This document shows, in pieces, positions 1 to 5,697 of a DNA stretch of 5,697 nt (positions within the stretch are counted from its first letter, which is position 1; every line of letters starts with the position of its first letter). This stretch comes from Bacteroidales bacterium (GTDB taxonomy: Bacteria; Bacteroidota; Bacteroidia; Bacteroidales; JAAUTT01). The stretch covers positions 1 through 5,697 of the forward strand of contig JAAUTT010000348.1 of NCBI GenBank assembly GCA_012031335.1, read 5' to 3'. Below the pieces are notes generated by a model. The model saw only the letters and a list, made by a program, of their open reading frames with translations, was not told where the DNA came from and did no database searches. A program made the translations under genes and the position numbers.

Positions 1-3000
1 AGGTAACATCAGCCGATTGACAGGCGAGTTGCTGCTGAAGGCGCTGTAAAACTTGGAGCCGGACTTGATATATTAACTGCAAGTGTTGTCGAAGAACTGG
101 TTCCGCAGTAGTTTGTTGCCGATACACTTATATTCCCATCCGAAGCACCTGTTGAGGTTGTAATGGTATTAGTGCCATTTCCTCCTGTTATATTCCAGCC
201 TGCAGGGACTGTCCAGTTATAGGATGTTGCAGCAGAAACGGGATTGATACCATATCCTTGGCTTACAGAAGGGCACACCGTTGTATTACCGGTTATTGCA
301 CCCGGTGCAGCAGGTATTCCCGAATATATGTTAAGGGAGACTTCATCAGATATCAGAGGTGAACAATTATAAGCAGTGTTTGTGAGAAGTACCCTGTATT
401 TATAGCCACTATATGCGGTAGTTACAGCATTACTTATTGTTAAAGTATTTGAAGTAACTCCTGAATATACCGCTCCATTCGAAATATCTGCCCAGGAAGT
501 GCCGTTATTAGTGCTTACCTGCCATTGAAATGTTCCTCCTGTGTTGGTGGCTGTTACCGAAAAGCTTGTGCCGGCAGGCGGAGTGATACATAAGGTCTGA
601 TTTACAGGTTGTGCGGTTATATATGGTAATCGTTGAATGTAATCTTTTATACCATCGTTATTACTGTCGAGGGTGGTTGTATAACCTGGCGCACTTGTAA
701 CTTTGCCTTGTGCATCAACTGTAACGGGCGATGAACCCAATTTGCCATCACCATCTGTATCGTTTAATCCGGATTCCTTTGCATCGGGACACAGATCGTT
801 GTCACTGTCAGTTTCGATTCGGTTTGGAATTAAATCTCCATCAGTATCCGTATTGGCAAGTGGTGTTCCATTGAATATATCGGTACCTCCGGAACCGGAG
901 CTCCTGTTGTCAACATTATCCGATAACCCATCCTGGTCTGCATCTGTAAATCCACTGATAGTTCCGTTACCAGCATCGATACCTCCAGCTTCAACAACAT
1001 CGTATATGCCATCATGTCCGAATCGATATCCAGGATGTCGGGTACACCATCTCCATCGGAGTCGCAGTTTACCCGATATTTGCACGATATATCATCGATG
1101 GCAAAATCGTTACCTCCTAAAATAAGGTTAAGGTTCATGATATCGAAGGTGGCGCTGGTGTTATTACCCGAATTCCATACAGCTATTCCGGGTACCCAAA
1201 CGCAATTGGTTCCTGTTGCATTAAACTGTAATCCTATATTTTCTCCATTAACATTAAAAATAAGTTGGGCAGGATTGCCAGGATTAACAGATGTAATATT
1301 TATGGTAAGTGTATAATCGGTATGAGGAGTTACGGGAATGGTTCCGGAACTCCAAACGATAAGGTTCGGGTTTGGACTTCCATTTACCACCATCATATTG
1401 CCATGTCCGGGGCAATGTTTAAATGCGGTATGAAAAAGGTTTGCATTATTGGTAATATTATAATCTCCTTCGCTATACAAATCGGAGGTATTTAACCTAT
1501 AACCCGTGGTGAAGCCTGTATTTCCGGCATCAAAGTTACTGTTTGGAAATAATTCAGCCACGGCGGTATTGCAAGGGTTATTTTCATCATAATCGGGTAT
1601 ACCGTCATTATCGTCATCCAAATCATAAACATCAGCAACACCATCCCCATCGGTGTCAATTTTAAGCTGTGTGGTTTGAACTCCACCGGCATAGGTATTC
1701 CCGGAAATGGTAATAGCTGCTGAATATGTAAGGTCGGATGGTGTTATTGCATTTACAAATAATGTTCGTCCTGGAACTGCTGTTGCTGACATATCGCAGG
1801 TTATCCAGAAATATACAGTACTATTTGCCGGCGTATTCTGAGATAGTCCTGTAAAGCTATGGCTACCAGTTCCCAATCCACTTGTAAGTGTGCCGAGTTG
1901 GGTAGCACCCACCATACTGTTTACCGTATTATAATACAGTCTGAAATTTTGAACATCCGATGCATTATAGGTGCCTGATGTTGTAAAAGAAACCGAGTTG
2001 ATAGTGGCTGCAGTTCCCGATACTATGGTTGCAAACTTGAATATATTTTGTTTCAGCGATCCCTGTAGAGAACTATTTGCCGAAACTGCCGGAAAGGTTG
2101 AATTTAAAAATATACCATTGGAGCGTTGTATGGTTTGACTAGCTGAAGCGGCTGCTGAACCTGAAGGGAAAACAACATTGGCATAACTTAAATTGGAGGT
2201 AGAAACAGCATTTACTGAAATTGATTCTTCCATTATTAGGGAAAGGAGCAAATATCTGCAGTTATCCAGAAAATAACCTGTTGTGCCTGCTGAAGTAATT
2301 AAATTTAATCCGCCGAAAGTGTGTGCCCCCGATCCCAGGGTTCCAATTATCGGAGATCCGATCTGAAACGATGAGGTGAAGTCATTTGATGTATTATACC
2401 ATAATTTGAAGTTAGTAATATCTGTAGCTGCATAATTTCCAGCCGATGTAAATGTCAAAGAATTTAAAGTAGCATCTGCTGTATTTACGGAAGTTTGAAA
2501 GCGATATAGCTGATGGCTTTTAGTTCCCTGAGAAACATTTGCTGCGGTAACCTGCCCTGTAACGGAAAGTATTACACGGGGTACAGCCTGAACTGATTGA
2601 AGCCCACCCGAAACTGTACTGCCTGATTTTTTAACCAATTCGTAGGTTAAGTCGGAAGTGCCGACTGCATTTACAGCTATTGTGGCATTTGGTGTAGCTG
2701 AGCTGCTAATATTGGCCGTAATCCAGAAATATCCTGTTGTGCCTGCGTTGGTAATATTGGATAACCCCGAAAAGGTATGTAAACCTGGACCAAGTGAGGT
2801 TGTAATGTCGCTACCTATTTTGGTGGCTGTTGCAAGGTTATCAGAAGTATTGTACCATAACTGAAAATTTGAAATATCCGATGAGGCGTAAATGCCGGAA
2901 CTTGTAAAATTAAGCGTATTCAACACTGCATTCGATCCGGCTGATACTGTAGTTGTAAACGAAAACAAAGGCCATTTGGAAGCTCCTTGTAAAACTGATG

Positions 3001-3691
3001 ATGTTAATATTTGATTCGGTGATGATAAAGAAACAATTGCCGGTAAGGTTACCATTACCAATCCATTAGCGCCAGAGCCTCCATCATTTCCGTTACCTCG
3101 GGCACCACCTCCGCCACCTCCGTAATTATTTCCTCCGTTGCCTGTTCCGTTATTGGTTCGTCCTGCTCCACCATTTCCTCCGTTATTAGTGGATCCTAGC
3201 CCGGCAGTATTAGTTGAAGCATTACCTCCTGCACCATTACTTCCGGCACAGCCACCACCACCTCCCGAAACGGATCCTGGGCCTGTTGTACCATCACCGC
3301 CATTTCCTCCAATATATATAATATCTCCTGTTGATGCGGCTAATGTGCCTCCTGTAGCGCCACTTAAAGTGTTATCGCTAACACCGGATCCGCCGGCTGC
3401 AACAACTGTTGTACTGTTGAAACTCGAAACTGAACCGGCATTTCCATTCGATCCCCCGGTTCCTACAATTATTGTATAAGTATTTCCTGGTATAACGGTA
3501 ACTATACTACGGGCATAAGCGCCACCTCCACCTCCGCCAGCTCTGCCGTTTGTAGTGCGGCTACCACCGGCGCCACCGGCGCCCCAGCATTCAACCTTTA
3601 TTTCTGTCACTCCCGGAGGAGCCGTAAAGGTGCCATCGGACGAAAATGTGATCGTTTGTGCTCCGATCTTGAAATTTAACAATAGTAACAT
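1..3691 (-). CDS. Giant modular secreted/surface protein, adhesin-like, partial, frameshifted
   Basis: One gene read right to left and cut by the left edge. The reading frame is open from 3691 to a shift near 1014, then continues in a second frame to a shift near 40, and in a third frame to the edge (...ACQSADVT), so about 1,230 residues are visible without a real stop. Domain order: end of a signal peptide (LLLLNFKIGAQ), glycine-rich domain, three ~145-residue repeats, Asp-rich Ca-binding-type repeat, lectin-like beta domain, second Asp-rich stretch, Ig-like domain, PKD-like domain. Such proteins in Bacteroidota are usually exported and often end in a type IX secretion sorting domain; that end would lie outside the window. 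No catalytic domain is seen, so an adhesive or matrix role is inferred, not shown. The ATG at 3691 is unlikely to be the true start because it leaves only about 12 residues of signal peptide. The stops at 830 and 9 are frameshift artefacts. Confidence 0.85.
39..44 (-). other. Frameshift site: one surplus base near the left edge
   Basis: The frame ends ATRLSIG-stop. Dropping one base near 40-41 gives FTALQQLACQSADVT, which fits the next PKD/Ig-like linker and removes the stop at 9-11. Confidence 0.6.
69..314 (-). other. PKD-like domain
   Basis: It reads PGAITGNTTVCPSVSQGYGI, NPVSAATSYNWTVPAGWNIT and ends VSATNYCGTSSSTTLAVNI. The string 'P..I.G...VC......Y.......Y.W.VP.GW.I..G.........G....I.V.A.N.CG.S' is the usual PKD-like module found in tandem arrays in Bacteroidota surface proteins. 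The residues that follow, once the shift near 40 is repaired, read ACQSADVT, which looks like the start of another module beyond the edge. Confidence 0.75.
324..626 (-). other. Ig-like domain
   Basis: It reads PYITAQPVNQTLCITPPAGT, then GGTFQWQVSTNNGTSWADIS and TLTISNAVTTAYSGYKYRVL, ending CSPLISDEVSLNIY. The pattern 'P.Q..C.G......A......W.....G..W..I', then 'L.I.......Y.C' is that of the Ig-like modules repeated in Bacteroidota gliding and adhesion proteins. The two Cys (NQTLC and NCSPL) could form the intradomain disulfide. Confidence 0.7.
633..1066 (-). other. Second Asp-rich, thrombospondin type 3-like region, spanning a frameshift
   Basis: It begins CDSDGDGVPDILDIDSD, where the frame breaks at 1014-1015, and resumes in the next frame as DGIYDVVEAGGIDAGNG, DADQDGLSDNVDN, NTDTDGDLIPNRIETDSDND, DTDGDGKLGS and ends DSNNDGIKDYIQ. 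One missing base restores the expected D-S-D-N-D-G-I. Around 145 residues of Ca-binding-type linker result, a common arrangement before Ig-like and PKD-like domains in these proteins. Confidence 0.8.
1014..1015 (-). other. Frameshift site: one base missing in DSD-DG motif
   Basis: Coding strand reads GAC AT GAT GGC; GAC AAT GAT GGC would give the expected Asp-Asn-Asp-Gly and joins the two long frames. Confidence 0.85.
1076..1549 (-). other. Lectin-like / carbohydrate-binding-type beta domain
   Basis: Residues about 715-872. It begins FPNSNFDAGNTGFTTGY and continues through GHGNMMVVNGSPNPNLIVW, then TPHTDYTLTINITSVNPGNP and ends NDFAIDDISC. The start 'NSNFDxGNTGF', the middle 'MMVVNGS' and the closing 'FAIDDI' are what I expect of a jelly-roll domain seen in many Bacteroidota exported proteins, with the final Asp pair near a calcium site. 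Sugar binding is inferred from fold resemblance only. Confidence 0.6.
1583..1657 (-). other. Thrombospondin type 3-like Ca-binding repeat
   Basis: Residues about 679-703 read DTDGDGVADVYDLDDDNDGI followed by PDYDE. The spaced Asp in DxDxDGxxD form is the signature of thrombospondin type 3-like repeats, which bind calcium and act as stiff linkers in secreted proteins. Here it sits between the triple repeat and the lectin-like domain. Confidence 0.8.
1667..2113 (-). repeat. Adhesin repeat 3 of 3 (~149 residues)
   Basis: Residues about 527-675. It shares SLQGS, INSVSFTTSGTYNASDVQNF followed by RLYYNT, GTGSHSFTGLSQ, VYFWITCDMS, LFVNAITPSDLTY and AGGVQTTQ with the other copies. It is the most divergent of the three (YYNT for WYNT, a Cys in WITCDMS). 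It leads straight into the Asp-rich segment beginning LKIDTDGDG. Confidence 0.75.
2126..2575 (-). repeat. Adhesin repeat 2 of 3, with a scrambled internal segment
   Basis: Residues about 373-522. It matches repeat 1 closely (LNSLTFTSAGNYAATDITNF then KLWYNTS, G-x-HTFGGL, SAGTTGYF, SVNAVSTSNLSY). After GYF the translation becomes LDNCRYLLLSLIME, unlike the other copies. Removing one base at each of 2270-2273, 2250-2252 and 2225-2229 gives YFWITADIAPFPNNGRSISV, which aligns without gaps with repeat 1. The segment is therefore a triple indel, not a divergent loop. Confidence 0.75.
2225..2273 (-). other. Triple compensating indel cluster in repeat 2
   Basis: One surplus base each in AAAA at 2270-2273, AAA at 2250-2252 and the TT pairs at 2225-2229 (plus strand). 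Together they add three bases, so the frame stays open but residues about 475-488 are wrong. Correction gives 24 residues aligning gap-free to repeats 1 and 3. Confidence 0.75.
2588..3016 (-). repeat. Adhesin repeat 1 of 3 (~143 residues)
   Basis: Residues about 226-368. Landmarks shared with the other two copies are LQG near the start, LNTLNFTSSGIYASSDISNF followed by QLWYNTS, G-x-HTFSGL, TTGYFWITANIS, IAVNAV, a TSDLTY-like segment, and a closing SGGLQSVQ. The pattern resembles the N-terminal domain associated with BNR-repeat sialidases in Bacteroidota, a beta-sandwich; that assignment is from memory and tentative. This copy seems intact and is a good reference for repairing copy 2. Confidence 0.75.
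3044..3655 (-). other. Glycine-rich domain of the giant protein
   Basis: Residues about 13-216 counted from the ATG at 3691. It opens with TITFSSDGTFTAPPGVTEIK and VECWGAGGAGG, a beta-strand start typical of the glycine-rich domain found at the N-terminus of many Bacteroidota exported proteins. Gly/Asn/Ser-rich segments follow, with runs of five or six glycines (near residues 52-57, 143-147, 191-196), and it closes with GANGLVMVTLP. The domain occurs in extracellular proteins and its molecular role is not settled. Its low complexity produces long proline/valine-rich open frames on the opposite strand that are not genes. Confidence 0.8.
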
Positions 3692-3819
3692 TCCCAGAAA
3701 GATTGGGAGTCTAAAAAAAAGTTGAGAAGTAATATGATAGCCCGGAATTTCAAACTTTTTCTTTTTAGCTCTTTATGCGGATATTTCTTAAAAGAATTTT
3801 CAATATTTATACCTGCCAT
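3692..3819 (-). other. Probable true N-terminus / signal peptide of the giant protein, in another frame
   Basis: Upstream of 3691 the frame stays open to a TAA at 3773-3775 but has no ATG. A different frame starts at an ATG at 3819, preceded by AAAAGG, and reads MAGINIENSFKKYPHKELKR followed by KSLKFRAIILLLNFF before running into a stop. The two frames meet at a run of eight T on the coding strand (3713-3720). One extra T joins them into a basic segment followed by a hydrophobic segment (FRLPIFLGMLLLLN) ending in KIGAQ, a plausible long signal peptide with cleavage after AQ. The join is inferred; a start elsewhere with a different indel is possible. Confidence 0.5.
3713..3720 (-). other. Frameshift site: T8 run (coding strand) in signal peptide
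   Basis: Eight A on the plus strand. Frames that begin at the ATG at 3819 and that run through 3691 meet here; a ninth base joins them. Confidence 0.5.
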
Positions 3820-4173
3820 ATGCCTTTTAATACTTTAATTTTTAAGTTAGATTTTATTCCTGGCAACACTTATGATTCTTTCCCTGAATAGAAAACAGTA
3901 ACTTAATAATTGTTAATGTAATATAATTAGCGGATTTAACGAAATTTACCTTAAATAGTTATCGTATTTACATCAATTGAAGATAAATGTTTGTCATCTA
4001 ACAGTTATTTGGGATTATTTTAATTCTGACTTTATCTTCACAAAAGGAATTTACAAGATTTTTGAAAAATTTTGTCACATTTCGAAAGTATATACGTTGT
4101 TATCTTTGTTCTTTAAATATTTTTGCTTAATTAAGTTAAAAGCAATTCAATTTTTTACTTAACTACATTTTAT
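3820..4173. other. Divergent AT-rich intergenic region
   Basis: About 350 bp between two genes that point away from each other. It is strongly AT-rich and should hold promoters for both. Only the rightward one has a recognisable -7 element (4101-4108); I saw no CAAAnnTA, the minus-strand form, for the leftward gene. No tRNA, stable hairpin terminator, direct repeat or riboswitch-like structure was recognised. Confidence 0.6.
4101..4108 (+). promoter_or_regulatory. Bacteroidota-type -7 element TATCTTTG
   Basis: TATCTTTG matches the TAnnTTTG -7 consensus of the primary sigma factor in Bacteroidota exactly and lies 65 bp before the DoxX start. The -33 side is weak: an imperfect TTTC at 4080-4083 is slightly close, and TTTG at 4071-4074 is too far. 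It would drive the DoxX-oxidoreductase pair with a leader of roughly 60 nt. Confidence 0.5.
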
Positions 4174-4675
4174 ATGAATCAAACAAAACATCTTATTCCG
4201 TACACAAATAACCAGGTTACCTTGTTGGTTATATTGAGGATTCTAATAGGATGGCATTTTCTTTACGAAGGTGTAACAAAACTATTGAATCCGTCCTGGT
4301 CTTCTCTGGGTTTTTTAGCCGATTCAAAGGGCTTTTTGTCTGGTATCTTTCAAAGCTGGGCCTCCAGTCCGGGTGCTGTCAATACAATCGATTTTATGAA
4401 TGGAATGGGGGTTAACCCTTGTAGGTTTAGGATTGATAATGGGCTGTTTTACACGTATTGCTCTAATTGGAGGTATAATAATGCTTGCGTTTTATTACCT
4501 GTCTCATCCACCTATGGTGGGTTATAAATTTGCTCTACCAAGCGAAGGTGCCTACCTGTGGGTAAATAAGAACCTGATAGAATTATTTGCCATGGCTGTT
4601 TTACTGGTTTTTCCCACACAACATATTATAGGGTTGGACAGGCTTATATTTCGTAAGAAATACAGTAACGAATAG
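4174..4675 (+). CDS. DoxX-family membrane protein (one frameshift)
   Basis: After repair it is 166 residues, a normal size for the family. It starts MNQTKHLIPYTNNQVTLL, and the first helix contains RILIGWHFLYEGVTKLL, with the Arg and the GWHFLYEG-TK string typical of DoxX proteins. Hydrophobic segments lie at about 15-36, 79-92, 94-110 and 134-154, giving four membrane helices. The frame breaks after DFMN (near 4402-4403); removing one G gives NEWGLTLVGLGLIMG, as expected. DoxX/DoxD proteins are inner-membrane proteins; DoxD is a subunit of archaeal thiosulfate:quinone oxidoreductase, but the role of the Bacteroidota members is not established. It is followed after 21 bp by an exported oxidoreductase, so a membrane redox or partner role is a reasonable inference. 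The start is the first in-frame ATG downstream of the promoter; no strong Shine-Dalgarno is seen. Confidence 0.85.
4402..4403 (+). other. Frameshift site: surplus G in DoxX gene
   Basis: ATGAATGGAATGGGG; removal of one G from the GG pair gives Asn-Glu-Trp-Gly-Leu-Thr-Leu and joins both halves of the protein. Confidence 0.85.
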
Positions 4676-4696
4676 TTTAACTTTAATTTTTGAACA

Positions 4697-5697
4697 ATGT
4701 CAGAAAGTAATAATATAAGCAGAAGAAATATTTTAAAGGCTTTTGCAGCAGTTCCGATTCTTGGAGCTTTTGGATATGGGGTATTTAGAAAGAAGAATTA
4801 CGATAACGATATACGCGATCAGCTTGTTAAGGAGTTGGGATTAAGTTATGATCCACCTGTGTTACCGACCATAAAAGGTGTTGATTCATCCAAACCTATC
4901 AGAATTGGGATTATCGGATATGGAATCCGGGGCGAACAACTTATGCGTGCGGCTGGGTTTGCTCACCCAACCACTATTGATGAGTGGAGACTAGCTTCAG
5001 AGAAGGATTCCAAAGATCATCGGCTGGAAGACTTCCTTGCTCAGGAAAACCTTAATTTACAAATTACCGGGGCCTGCGATCTTTTTGATCTAAGAGCCCG
5101 TGGTGCCGCCGAAGCTGGCAGCAATATCAACAGAAAAGGCAGCCAGGAACAAGGTTCTGTATCATGTAAAATTTATAAAAATTATAAGGATTTAATTGCA
5201 GCCAGCGATATAGATGCTGTTATTATAGCTACTCCCGATCATTGGCATACTAAGATTGCTATAGATGCAGCCCTCGCAGGGAAGCATGTATATGTGGAAA
5301 AAGGGATGACCCGCACTGTCGAAGAGGTTTTTGAACTTACCGATGTGATAAAAAAAACCGGCATTGTATTTCAGTTAGGTCACCAGGGACGGCAAACCGA
5401 GAGTTTTATAAAGCTAAGGAGATTATTGACAAAGGTCTGCTGGGAAAAATTAGTCTGATCGAGGTTTGTACCAACAGAAACTCTCCCAATGGTGCCTGGG
5501 TGTACGATATTCATCCCGACGCCAGTGAGAAAACAATCGACTGGGAGCAGTTTCAGCAGCCATCGCCCAACAAGTTTCCTTTCAGCAAAGAAAGGTTTTT
5601 CCGCTGGAGATGCTGGTGGGAATATGGAACCGGACTGGGAGGCTGATTTGCTGACTCATGAATACGTACGCTAATCAACCAGACTTCTAAACCTCGG
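4697..5697 (+). CDS. Exported Gfo/Idh/MocA-family oxidoreductase, partial, frameshifted
   Basis: NAD(P)-dependent sugar or polyol oxidoreductase family, cut by the right edge. Residues 8-14 are SRRNILK, a twin-arginine motif, followed by a hydrophobic stretch (AAVPILGAFGYGVF), so Tat export is likely. The Rossmann fold follows with IGIIGYGIRGE (GxGxxG at 74-79), then ATPDHWH (178-184), HVYVEKG (197-203) and QLGHQGRQTES (226-236). The frame breaks at 5404-5407 where one T is missing; it continues as YKAKEIIDKGLLGKISLIEV, NGAWVYDIHPDAS, TIDWEQF and ERFFRWRCWWEYGTGLGG, then breaks again at 5643-5644 before DLLTHEY. These are conserved in secreted Bacteroidota members, some related to GH109 glycosidases that use NAD in a hydrolytic cycle. 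The substrate cannot be told from sequence. Stops at 5458 and 5674 are artefacts. Confidence 0.88.
5404..5407 (+). other. Frameshift site: one T missing in oxidoreductase gene
   Basis: AGTTTTATAAAG; with five T it reads Ser-Phe-Tyr-Lys-Ala-Lys, continuing into the conserved IIDKGLLGKI segment. Confidence 0.88.
5643..5697 (+). other. Frameshift at 5643-5644 and low-quality contig end
   Basis: A surplus base at 5643-5644 creates a false TGA; skipping it gives GGDLLTHEY. After 5663 no single frame gives the expected DA-NQ-L-LG segment, though pieces appear in separate frames (aatcaa for NQ, cttctaaacctcgg for LLNLG), so at least two more errors lie in the last 35 bases. Confidence 0.7.

Noticed and set aside
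1014..1018. Programmed ribosomal frameshifting
   Set aside because: No slippery heptamer or downstream structure recognised, and similar breaks occur in unrelated genes at ordinary homopolymers.
703..1125. 140-residue open frame on the plus strand
   Set aside because: Antisense to the Asp-rich region of the giant protein; Ser/Pro-rich shadow composition with no recognisable domain.
1014..1495. Overlapping plus-strand frames at 1014-1316 and 1265-1495
   Set aside because: Antisense to the lectin-like domain, whose own coding signal is much stronger.
1492..1692. 66-residue minus-strand frame
   Set aside because: Alternative frame of the Asp-rich and lectin-like region of the giant gene; Met/Ile-rich shadow.
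2658..2864. 68-residue plus-strand frame
   Set aside because: Antisense to repeat 1, no recognisable features.
3138..3479. 113-residue proline/valine-rich open frame on the plus strand
   Set aside because: Mirror of the Gly/Asn-rich domain on the other strand; glycine codons read antisense give Pro and Ala. No start signal or domain.
3691..3709. Small inverted repeat TCCCA/TGGGA near an A-run
   Set aside because: The stem is only about 5 bp, lies inside the signal peptide coding region, and the T-run is on the wrong side for a terminator.
3977..4162. 61-residue plus-strand frame in the intergenic region
   Set aside because: Phe/Ile/Lys-rich as expected of AT-rich noncoding DNA, no ribosome binding site, and it overlaps the likely promoter of the DoxX gene.
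5489..5674. 61-residue plus-strand frame
   Set aside because: Off-frame reading over the oxidoreductase; the correct frame gives conserved family sequence across the same bases.
1..5697. CRISPR array, insertion sequence, tRNA or rRNA
   Set aside because: No regularly spaced short repeats, transposase motifs, terminal inverted repeats or tRNA-like cloverleaf were seen on either strand.

Overview
The window looks like the end of a draft or metagenomic contig from a member of the Bacteroidota. Four things support this: a very large secreted protein of the glycine-rich / thrombospondin-type-3 / Ig-like / PKD-like kind common in that phylum, a Bacteroidota-style -7 promoter element (TAnnTTTG), AT-rich leaders without a strong Shine-Dalgarno, and a DoxX protein next to a Tat-signal Gfo/Idh/MocA oxidoreductase of a type I associate with Bacteroidota. 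The genus cannot be fixed from sequence alone.

Layout. Positions 1 to about 3819, minus strand, hold one very large surface or secreted protein gene that runs off the left edge. From N to C terminus it carries a signal peptide, a glycine-rich domain, three ~145-residue tandem repeats, a thrombospondin-type-3-like Ca-binding stretch, a lectin-like beta domain, a second Asp-rich stretch, an Ig-like domain and a PKD-like domain. No C-terminal sorting signal is visible because the gene is cut. Positions 3820-4173 are an AT-rich divergent intergenic region with one plausible promoter. Positions 4174-4675, plus strand, encode a four-helix DoxX-family membrane protein. After a 21-bp gap, 4697 to the right edge encodes an exported Gfo/Idh/MocA-family NAD(P)-dependent oxidoreductase. 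The last two look like an operon.

The most striking feature is that all three genes are broken by single-base indels, mostly in short homopolymers. I can place nine with fair precision: near 40, 1014, 2225, 2250, 2270, 3713, 4402, 5404 and 5643, with more after 5660. In nearly every case restoring one base gives back a family-conserved or repeat-conserved sequence. The clearest case is three clustered insertions (2225-2273) that together keep the frame open but scramble about 14 residues of repeat 2; removing them recovers the YFWITADI-type motif shared with repeats 1 and 3. Three unrelated genes hit at this density point to uncorrected sequencing error rather than pseudogenes. I found no convincing new mobile, defence or RNA system here.
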